23,246 bases of DNA from Rhizophagus sp. LPA8_4_AMF (taxonomy: Eukaryota; Glomeromycota; Glomeromycetes; Glomerales; Glomeraceae). Numbering within the stretch: the stretch's first letter is position 1; every line of letters begins with the position of its first letter. Where the stretch lies: assembly GCA_021464525.1 (NCBI GenBank), contig JADRCO010001040.1, forward strand, positions 1-23,246, given 5' to 3'. The position numbers and the translations under genes were made by a program. The notes beneath the pieces are model-generated. The model was not told where the DNA came from. It saw only the letters and a program-made list of their open reading frames with translations, and searched no databases. Shown piece after piece: positions 1 through 8,900 of the stretch.

Positions 1-1204
1 CGTGTATTAGGACTATATTAGGTACTGTGTAAGGGTGGCTTTGCATCAGCTGATAAGTCAGATGGCAAATCACAGTTGCAGAAATTAGCTGATCAGTGAC
101 CATAAAAAAGGCCCAATTATAAATATCCGCGCATATGATATTCTTAAAGGCTTTGATACCTGTTTCTTATGTAATGTGCATCAAGAATCTAATGAGCATT
201 TATGGACATGTACTAGTTCACTTAGTTTATTGCAACCCATTGTTTCTCAATATTGGGATCATTTCAAAGCTTTAATTTTATCGCATTTAGATGAATAAAG
301 CGCAGGATTTGGTCATTAACTTCAATATTCCAATTTTTACTTGGACGTAATCATCACTTACCACGATTAATTTAACTCATGAATTATTTTGTTTGTTATT
401 GAACATGGTTTCTGAGTCTTTGTTGACTCCTTTCAAATAAGCCTAATTGGAAAAATCGTTATACTAAAAGCTTCTTCTTAATTGGTTAGTAGATTTACAC
501 TGCGAAATTTATGAAGCTTTATGGTGCAAGTGGGCTATCGCTTGAAAAGAGTGGAAACATTTGCATGGTATTATGCGTAATTCGTTTATTAGATACTGCC
601 AGTCTCTAACTGCTAATCAGAATTCAAATACTCCAATAAGAGGGAATGTTCATTTTTTTTATGGATATAATAATTTGTATAACCTTTCTGTATAACATCG
701 TGACAATGATATTTTATGGATTTATCTTACTAGTTCTAATTTCCTTCATAATATTCCTTGGGTTAAATCATTATATAATGATCTTCCACATGTGCACAAC
801 CAGATTCTTAGTGATCGTAATTCTGATTTGTTTTATTTTAACTTATAGCCTCTTTGCTAGTTGCTAGTTGTTAATTGTAGAAATTCTTTTTCTTCGTTAG
901 TGCATCTTTCCCTTCTCTTTTAACTTTCTTTTTTTTTAGTTTTTGTTTTCTAATTTTTCTTTTGGTTTAGTTTTTTTTATTATTTTTTGAGATCAGAATT
1001 TGTTTAACTAGCAAACTAGCAAAGATCTACTTATTCAAATAGTTTCTATGAAGGGTGAGGTCTCTGCAGCGGTTTCCGCTGTAGGAGATGAGCGTCAAAG
1101 ATCTACACACATATATTAGGGATATTGTACTTTGGTACCATTCGCTTTTACTGTTTTAGACTTAGATTACTACTCTTCAAAAATAAAATAAAAATAAATA
1201 AATA
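1..1204 (+). mobile_element. LINE retrotransposon 3' end, decayed, cut by window edge
   Basis: This is the 3' part of a non-LTR retrotransposon. An open stretch at 122-298 reads a zinc-knuckle pattern, CFLC then eight residues then HLWTC, of the kind found after the reverse transcriptase of LINEs. Further stretches (about 370-435, 490-640 and 660-850) read like the C-terminal tail of the same protein, for example EWKHLHGIMRNSFIRYC. Stops and frame changes separate them, so the copy is dead. The region 850-1204 behaves as the 3' UTR: T-rich, then a GC-richer block (1048-1160), ending in a tail built of AAATA/AAATAAA units at about 1179-1204, typical of target-primed insertion. The 5' part lies outside the window. 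The clade cannot be set from this piece. Confidence 0.75.
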
Positions 1205-1210
1205 CATTTG

Positions 1211-1277
1211 GGTAACATGCGATGCAGCTAATGCATGTTACATTCGGGTAACATGCGCTAGCATTAACGCATGTTAC
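1211..1277. repeat. Two tandem 36-bp hairpin repeats
   Basis: GTAACATGC at 1212-1220 pairs with GCATGTTAC at 1233-1241. GTAACATGCG at 1248-1257 pairs with CGCATGTTAC at 1268-1277. The two hairpins are themselves direct repeats at 36-bp spacing. A weaker third copy follows up to about 1303. The repeats begin directly after the A-rich tail of the LINE relic. No function is known to me; they could be a satellite, part of a small non-autonomous element, or a protein-binding array. Confidence 0.7.
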
Positions 1278-1352
1278 ATATTTAGAATTAACACATATTA
1301 CATTTGAGAATTATTTATATGCCATATTGTGCCAAAATTATGTAAAAATTGG

Positions 1353-1441
1353 GTCACGTGACACTTAATTATTGCCCATGGGCCGCACATATAAGGTTAT
1401 AACCTATGCACCTGTGACATAAATCGTAAGGTTATAACCTT
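1353..1441. repeat. Palindrome cluster (GTCACGTGAC and two AGGTTATAACCT)
   Basis: A perfect palindrome GTCACGTGAC (1353-1362) contains an E-box core CACGTG. Two copies of AAGGTTATAACCT lie at 1393-1405 and 1428-1440, 35 bp apart. The second extends to the 14-bp palindrome AAGGTTATAACCTT. The spacing is close to the 36 bp of the hairpin repeats just upstream, so both may belong to one repetitive unit. A regulatory role is only a possibility. Confidence 0.6.
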
Positions 1442-1480
1442 TGATGATCACCTGAATGGGGTGAGATTTAACATTTTGCT

Positions 1481-1697
1481 AACGTTTTTAGACATTTTAA
1501 TAAAAAAACGTAAAAATGTTTTTCATTTAATAATTAAACGTTTTGCAAATATTTTTACTTATTTTAATAAAAAAATGTTGCGAAAACATTTTTTATTTAA
1601 TAATTTTAAAATGTTTTGCAAACGTTCTTAATTATTTTAATAAAAAAACGTTGCAAAAATATTATTTATTTAATAATTTAACGTTTTGCAAACTTTT
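1481..1697. repeat. AT-rich tandem repeat, unit about 70-73 bp
   Basis: Units start with AACGTTTTGCAAA or variants at 1481 (56 bp, shortened), 1537 (73 bp), 1610 (70 bp) and 1680 (partial). Each full unit holds TTTTGCAA near its start and TTGCAAAA in its middle, so it can fold back on itself, and it ends in TTATTTAATAATTT. Divergence between units points to an old satellite-like array. Confidence 0.75.
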
Positions 1698-1961
1698 CAA
1701 CTTAATTGAAATTAAATGATAAAATTGTTTTAACATTTATTATTTTAGTTTTAGCTAGTTGTTACAATTGTTAATCTTTGGATCATGTTATTAATACATT
1801 TGCGAAAATTAAAAATTAAATAGTCAAAATAATAATCATAGATGAGAAATTAAATAAAATTTTATTTTTAATTATAGTTATAAATATATATAAAAAAGTG
1901 ACCTGACTTAGCCAAGTTTTTTAAAAACTTGATCATCAACGTTGAGATGCAGCAACATTGA

Positions 1962-2258
1962 TCAGGGAGGGAAAGGAAAGGAAAAGCGAGAGAGAAAAAA
2001 GGGGAAAGAGCGAGGGAATGTGGGAAAGGAGAAGAGAAGGAGAAAGGGAAAAGTGAAGAATGAGAGAGGAAAGAGAAAGGGGAAAGGGGTAATAGTGAGG
2101 AAATAAGAGAAAGTAAATGGAAGGAAAAGTGGAAGGGAGGGAAAGAGGAGAAGCAAGAGAGGGAAAAGGAAAAGAGCGAGGGAATAAGGGAAGTGGAAAG
2201 GAATGGAAAAATGGAAAGAGCGAGGGAATAAGGGAAAGGGAAAGGGAAAGAGGGAAAA
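1962..2258. repeat. Polypurine (GGGAAAG-type) low-complexity tract
   Basis: About 300 bp of the + strand is almost pure A/G, with a recurring AAAGAGCGAGGGAAT block at about 2005, 2171 and 2215; the last two are 44 bp apart. A looser purine-rich tail runs to about 2380. Long open frames here on both strands have very skewed composition (Ser/Phe/Pro/Leu or Arg/Glu/Gly/Lys) and are by-products of the repeat, not genes. Such tracts can form triplex DNA, but nothing here shows it does. Confidence 0.8.
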
Positions 2259-2381
2259 CGCCACCCATACACAACCCACACTACTCCCAACCGGCATCCT
2301 AAAAGAAGACGTAAAAAAAGGGAATTGAAGGGAAGAACTAATAAAAAGAAGACCTAAGAAAAGAGAAGAGAAGAGAAGAAA

Positions 2382-3078
2382 AACAATGTTCGTTAATATA
2401 AAAGAAAACTGAACCGATTTTTTGTATTTTCCGGTATCCCAAGTCAAAAAAAAAAAACTGAAAACATTATTTCTTATGTTAAGAGAGATACATAGATTTT
2501 GCACTGCACTTATTTCATGCCTTAACCACTTTGTAATAATTAACATAAATTTAACTCCACTTCAAAAGAGTGGAAAGAGTGACAAAATTATTAAATGTTC
2601 TTAAATATCAGACAAATATTATACCATCCCTGTTATAAGAAAAGAAGATAAGAATTATCACTGATACTACGTGACCACATTTCATTCGTTTCACTGTGCA
2701 TTAAGTGGCGTGAGTTCTGTGCGTCAAAAATAAAAGTAACCATTCCGGAATTATAATTATGCGTGCTTCAGACATAATCTATAACAAAACCAATAATTTA
2801 TTAAAAAAAATTTTAAACGAAGTTAAAATACATATATATATTTTTAATATATATTCAAGTAAAAATAGAAGTAAAAATAGAATGCTATAAACTATATAAA
2901 CTAAATACATTAAATTTGCGTGTGAAAGTAGTCTCAAATAATGTTAATTTTAAGTACATTATACTATTACAATTTAATAACCTCAAGTCATGTTGAAATA
3001 ATATTTTTTTTCTTTATCAAATGTTCGACTTGCCATACTTTGTTATAAACGGTCGATATCAAATTAATCAAAGGGCCT
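2382..3078. other. AT-rich spacer
   Basis: I see no gene, RNA or mobile element here. The right half lies downstream of the minus-strand SAM gene and would hold its 3' UTR. Confidence 0.5.
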
Positions 3079-4344
3079 TTACGAAAGAAACGTCAATTTA
3101 TAATTATAGTTATCCATAATCTTCTTCTTATCCCGTGTGAGCACAGACTTGACACTTCCATATGAACAATCTACGATCATTGGATATCCAATATCACCCT
3201 GAAAATTGAACAAAGCATTTGAAAGCTGGTAATTGCATGTTAATGTCACGCCCGTTAGTCTGGGATCAGCGCTGACTAGTCGCAGGATGCCCTTCTTTTT
3301 CCCAAAGCGGAATGCTTCTTGTTCATTCCAGTTGAACCAACTTATGCTCTTAAACATTATACCTTTCGCAATATACGTTAGTGTTTTGGTATCCTCAACG
3401 TAGGGTTTCGTTTGCGTCATGACCGTTCTTGTAGCAGAAGTGACATGGCTAGATTTGACGACCTCTGCACAGTCAGGTAATTCAACGAACTCAATAACAT
3501 AATTTATGTTATCAGCCAACTTTGTCTTGCTCCGATCGAGTGCTGTAATAATCTTTCCAAGTGATGAAAACGGACTCTTGAGAGTTATAGGATATCCCAT
3601 AAAGTTCTGTGGCTGATAAATATAGGTTTTTCCGAGTTTGTACTCACAATATAGCGACACGCTTGACAGTCGAGGATCCACACTACTAATTTTGCATATA
3701 CCTTCTGTCGTACCACTAATGAAGGCTAATCTTTCATCAATGGGAAAATATGCAATGCTTCTAGATATTAAACCTTGAATTAGGTAGATTAGACTCTTTG
3801 GGTCTGCGGGAATGTTCGTTGTTTGCGTACCCATGGATTTCATAGATAATGATAACGCTGTGGAAGTATTATTGTTTTTGCTTTCTTGTTCGCTCTTGAC
3901 TATTTTTAATTTCTTTTCACTTTGCTGCAATTCCTCATCTTCATCCTTGAGTGAATTAGTTCCTTAGGGAGCGGAACTAGAATTAGTTTTTAAAGTCTTA
4001 TAAAAATGTTAGAAAAGTCTGTGTTACATGTAAATACCGAGTAAAATTTTGTTACTGTCATATTCTTTTAAGACTTCTTTCAAACTATGATATGAGAATG
4101 AACACTTCGATCGGCTTTTGAATGCCTCGGCTATTTCCACTAATCTTCTTGATGGTCCAATTTTCAATCCACAACGTTCAAATTCTTCTTTAGTCATGTT
4201 AGTGAAGTCAAAACCAGTAATCTTTTCTCTACGAAGAATTTCAAAGTCATCGTCATCGAATTTTAGGTCCTGTCTTCGTAAAAAAGCGATAAGGACATCG
4301 GTATCCCAGTTTTCAATTGGCAAAGAAACATTTTCGATAGACAT
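3079..4344 (-). CDS. SAM-domain protein with a duplicated unknown domain, two exons
   Basis: Exon 1 is 4344-4038 and exon 2 is 3962-3079. The 75-bp intron (4037-3963) has donor GTATTT and acceptor CCCTAAG. Of the donors and acceptors tested, only this pair joins the frames (phase 1, forming a Gly codon at residue 103). The product is 396 aa. Residues about 10-75 form a sterile alpha motif: a helix starting WDTDVLIAFL, an acidic DDDDFEIL segment, the ITGFDFTNMT turn and the C-terminal helix GPSRRLVEIAEAF. SAM domains bind other SAM proteins, RNA or lipids; the partner here is unknown. A charged linker (about 104-160) follows. Residues about 161-262 and 296-396 are diverged copies of one domain of about 100 residues, both with DPRL and a later GYP motif. 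I do not recognise that domain. No signal peptide or membrane segment is seen. Glomeromycotina have many SAM-domain genes. Confidence 0.8.
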
Positions 4345-5955
4345 AAGTGAATAAAAGTTTTGTTTGTAAGTTATGAGAAAACGAATTTATTTTTGCGAAA
4401 TTGTGAGAATTTATATGGTCGTACATTTAAGTATTTATTGCATATTTCGGAAAAAAATTTTCCGGTCAAGCCAATCATTAGACTCACCTTACTGCGGTTT
4501 GTGATATTGTTAACTAATTAAAGTTAATTATTTAATCTTACATTGTGTAATAACTGGCTAAAGGATCTACTCTACGCCGATACATATATGGTGCAGTAAG
4601 TTCAGTTGTAACTAAAAAAAAAAAATTATTTGCGTTCTATATAAAAAGGTAGAAGTCATCGGAAATTTTTTTCGTGAAACCTTAAAAAATGCTTCATATA
4701 GTCCCGATCCGACCCTAATATTTTGGTTAAAACGGTTTTATATGATCACGAGAAAGTTTAATTTCCGCTTTAAAAAATTTCAAAGTAATTTACAAAACAT
4801 TTCTCTCAATATTTGTTAGGATACGTTCTGGCTCTTATAGTTGGGCTCAAGAGAAAAAATTAATGAAATTAGAGATTTCTGTAAATGAAACAAGATCAGA
4901 AATTGTTTTTGTTTCGAAATTAGAAACGTGAACAATAAACAACTCAATTATATTGGTAAATTTTAGCAGATACTGAATTAGTACGGGTCTATTGTCATAC
5001 TAATGATATATTTGATATTCTATAAAGCTTTTTTAATGTTTTCATCAACGTATTAAAAAATAACTCATAAATTCTTATAAAGGTGAAAAGAACATATTAC
5101 TACGTCATAGTGCGAATTTGAAGATTGACACAGTATTCATTATTTTATTGAAAATTTTATTACATACACACACTACGTAATTGCAAAACATTATACATTA
5201 TTAACACATCATATTGAAGCAAAATTACGAGTGAAGAAAAAAATTTCTAGTATGAACTACGTACAAGAGTGTTATTTTATTAAAGTGATTCGGAAATATA
5301 AGTACATATTAACGTATAGGAGAAGTAGTTAAAAAAAACTAGACTAGTATAAATGAAAGACGTAAGAAAAGGAATTACTAGTGAAGGAAATAAAAAATTA
5401 TGATTGCCCGCTTGATCCTTTAAACTAATTTGGCAACAAATTAATCCCTGTGCGTATAAGCTGTTAGGCACAGAATTATCCACCCTATTTGTTGTAAATA
5501 TTAAACGAGCATGGACGATCCGACGAAGATCGTGAGTAACCATGTGATTCCTGCGTCACCAAGACGTCATGTTTCTTTTTTGGTATGAATGAAATTTGTC
5601 TTGAATATTATAAATGTTGAATTTCAGCACGCTGTGAAAGATATTGTTCGCGAACATTTAAATACTAACCTAATCAGTAAAAATCTGAAGTCATGTGTTT
5701 GTGATTGTGGCTTACATATTGTCCTAATATTGGTATTATGGCATGTGGATTAGCAATAAAAAGTTTAGATCAATAAAACAAAGTTTGAATTGTACTTAGT
5801 ATTACCTGTTACAATCATAAAAACAATACTCTTTTTTTCTTTTTTTCTTTATTTAAACTCTTATGCTCAAAGCAAATTCGCATAAGTATATTGCTTTTTA
5901 TTCTGCGTTACTTGACTGAAAGAGAACGAGCAATAATTAATACGTAGAATTCATA
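4345..5955. other. AT-rich spacer between divergent genes
   Basis: This 1.6-kb region separates the minus-strand SAM gene from the + strand patatin array and should contain both promoters. A near palindrome, CGGAAAA and TTTTCCG around a short AT core, lies at about 4448-4465. A T/C-rich tract at about 5830-5855 lies 100 bp before the start of the first array gene, as is common in fungal promoters. The block 5400-5560 is richer in GC than its surroundings and is listed separately. Confidence 0.4.
5280..5543 (-). CDS. Doubtful small open frame, 87 aa
   Basis: An open frame starts with ATG at 5543. Its first half has balanced composition (VTHDLRRIVHARL...), unlike the surrounding AT-rich DNA. 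Its second half is hydrophobic and AT-driven. I do not recognise it. The + strand of the same block has a possible hairpin, CTGTGC pairing with GCACAG at about 5449-5474. It may be an exon, a relic or chance; I lean to relic or chance. Confidence 0.15.
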   Translation of the reverse strand: MVTHDLRRIVHARLIFTTNRVDNSVPNSLYAQGLICCQISLKDQAGNHNFLFPSLVIPFLTSFIYTSLVFFNYFSYTLICTYISESL

Positions 5956-8900
5956 ATGTCGAATACTCAAATTGAAAATTTTTTTTCGGAAATAGAACAC
6001 TTTATTAAACTTAAACTTCAAGACAAAACTCTAAACCAGCCCGAAATTGAACAAAAATTTAAAGAAGGAAAAGAATTGATTGACAAACTAGAAGAAGACG
6101 ATGAAGAACAGCATGGACTTTTTAGGTATAAGTATCACATAACATATGCTAATTATTTAAAAATTAGCGGAGAAGGAGACAAAGCTAGTAAGCAGGAAAA
6201 ACTAGCAAAGAAATTTAAAAATTTTTCTGAAAAACCTGAGAGAATAGATACCTACAGAACAGAGTCAAGATTATTTATTGATGCTGCCCTAAGAAATATT
6301 GGTCAAGCTTCTAATGAAGAGGAAGAGAATAAAGAGAATATTCATGAAGCTGTTGAGAAAGAATTAAGTGAGATTAAAGATATTTTAGAAGATAATGTTA
6401 TTGGATTTTTTCGAGACGCTTTTAAACAGTTAAATGTTGCACCCAAGTCTTTTGAAGATTATAAGAATATCGTTACATATGAGATAATTTTACGTAGGAT
6501 AGCAGATAACCCAATTAATGAGTCGTTAATTTATTTGGAAAAGTCTCAGACTAAAGACCATAGCAAGGATCAAAAATCAAAAATTAATAAAGAAAATAAA
6601 CAACAAATGACTTCTTCTTTAGAGAAATTAAAATTATTAGCTAGTAAAGCAGCTTATTCACAAAGATTGGCTTTTATATATCATTTCTTGAATTCTCCAA
6701 ACAAAAAAGAAATCTTATTTAGAAATACCGTATTTACAGAAGAAGAAATTAATAAACGGTTCAGAGACATCGCTTTATATTTCCATTCTGATAAAACGAG
6801 TCGACCTAATACTCCAACTTGGCTTCAAGAAAAACATAGGAACCTAGGTGACGAATTTTTTAATTTTGCTCTAAAGTTTAAAGAAAGCTTATTGGAAGAC
6901 TTGGAAGGAATCTCACAAAATGAAGGTTATTTGACTTTTCACGAAAACAAAGCAAATGACCTTTGGAAAATTGCGATCGATTATCGTAATGCAGCTAAAG
7001 GTCAATGGGATAAGTTAAAAGTATTAAATAAAGATGATATTAAGGAATTATCTCCTGACGAATTAAAGATTTTTTGCATGGATAATGGAATATTAGCCTA
7101 TCAGGAATATCGAGCAGCTTGCAAAATTGCCGACAAATCTAGACAACTAAAAAAGCAAGTACAATTACGAGGAAATATGGCATTATGCTTGTACATTTCT
7201 AACAAATTTATAGAAGCTCAGTTATATGCTTTATCGGCAATTCAATTGCAGCTTAGAAATTCTCAAAATGTCACACAACAGGATTTTATTGAAACAAAAA
7301 AAATATTTGATAAAGTTAAAGGTGGTGGTCCTACGACGGATACCACAGAAGGGAATACTACAGCGAATACTAAAGAAACTACTAAACTAGATACTGAAAT
7401 TAACCTAAAAGACAAATCTGATAATGCAATGGCTTTAGTAAGAACGGTGGATCAGGGAATTTCCTTTTTTGAGAGAAAGACTATTCAAGAATCAATTAGC
7501 AACGATATGGCAAATATAAGTGTTGGGCTAATGCTCAAGGCAGACCAGAGTTTAGTTCGTTATCAAGTACCTAAAGAAGTGATTTTGCACGCCAAGGAAC
7601 GTGTCGTGAGGCATAAAGTTGTAGGGGGTGCAGCAATGGGAGGTGCAATGGCTGTGGGAACGACAGTAACAGTAACTGCTTGTCTTCATGTTTATGAAGC
7701 AGTAGCTATAATAGGAGTTACGTCAGTTGGTGGTCCATTTGCACTTGTCGGAGGACTACTTGCTCTTGGTTTAGGTATATGGGGCGGTGTAAGTTTATGG
7801 AGAAGAGGGAATCTTCTCTTAGATGAACCAGAAATTCGTGAAAATCTTAATGAAATCATGATCAAAACAATAGAAGCTTATGATAAAGGGGAATATCAGG
7901 AGGTTATTAATGCACTTTCTGAAAAATATAATGAAAAAACAGGTGCTAGTCTTTTAAAATTAACAAAACGTGAAGATTTCATTAATACTGATGAATTAAT
8001 AGAAACACTCTTAAAGTACGGCTTTAGATCTGATGGTATTGCCTATCTATTAAATTTGCTCGGTGAAGTCTTAAGTAGTGGGAAAGTAAAACTTGATGGA
8101 AAAACAAAAAAAGATTTAAAGGTATTAGCAACGAGTGTTTTTAATGGTGCACTAAGTGAAAAACTAGTAGACGATGCTAAAAAACTGGATGGCCGTATTC
8201 TTGAATTACGAAAGGGTCATATTGTTAGCACTTTTAATAAAATTAAAGATTTTATTTTACTTAAAGAATATAGTGATATAGCTAAAGAACACATAGATGA
8301 TGCAGAAGAAATGCCTTTTCGATCAAGACTGGAAGAAATGCGTAATATCACAAGGATTAATCGAGCAATTTTTGATATACTAGATGCTGGTAAAGAAGAA
8401 ATTAAACGAGCAGTCGAAACTATTAAGGAAGTTCAAAATTCAATCAACAATAATTATCAGTTTGTTAATCCTGCTAAATGGCGTTACGAAGTTTTGGAGG
8501 ATTTATTATGGGTTGTTAGTGGTGAAGAATCACCAGAATTATCCGAAGAATCATCCAAAGAATCACCCAAATTATCTCTAATCACTTACATAGATAATAA
8601 ATACATCAGTTATCTAAATCAACAACTAAAACAGGCATCTTCACCCCAGGAAAGATTTCGTATTTTCAATGCAATAGCAACATGCTATGTACAATTAGCT
8701 GAAAAAGAAGATAATAATAGATTAAATGGTTTGCGACATTGGAAATCTGCTCAAAAGAACTATGAGGAAGCACGTGAAAAAGATCCTGAGAACTTAGATG
8801 CTGCACTTGGTTTTGCAAAATGTTTACTAAAATTATCTAAATATACTCAAGTTATTCAACTTTCAGATATGTGTCCAAACTTAACCTCTTTATCAGAATA

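Noticed and set aside
646-867. Hydrophobic open frame of 73 aa
   Set aside because: A neighbouring frame carries LINE C-terminal sequence; this frame is a shadow with AT-driven Phe/Ile content.
1868-2546. Long overlapping open frames, mainly on the minus strand
   Set aside because: They follow from the polypurine/polypyrimidine tract. The predicted proteins are almost only Ser, Phe, Pro and Leu, or Arg, Glu, Gly and Lys.
4118-4354. Open frame on the + strand opposite the SAM exon
   Set aside because: It is the antisense shadow of the SAM domain, which is well recognised on the minus strand.
5449-5474. Possible tRNA or structured RNA around the CTGTGC/GCACAG hairpin
   Set aside because: Only a 6-bp stem is seen; no cloverleaf, T-loop or other RNA hallmark is present.
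8384-8581. Frame inside copy 1, and its equivalent at 12904-13107 in copy 2
   Set aside because: Both are out-of-frame shadows of conserved coding sequence in the patatin genes; their similarity follows from the paralogy.
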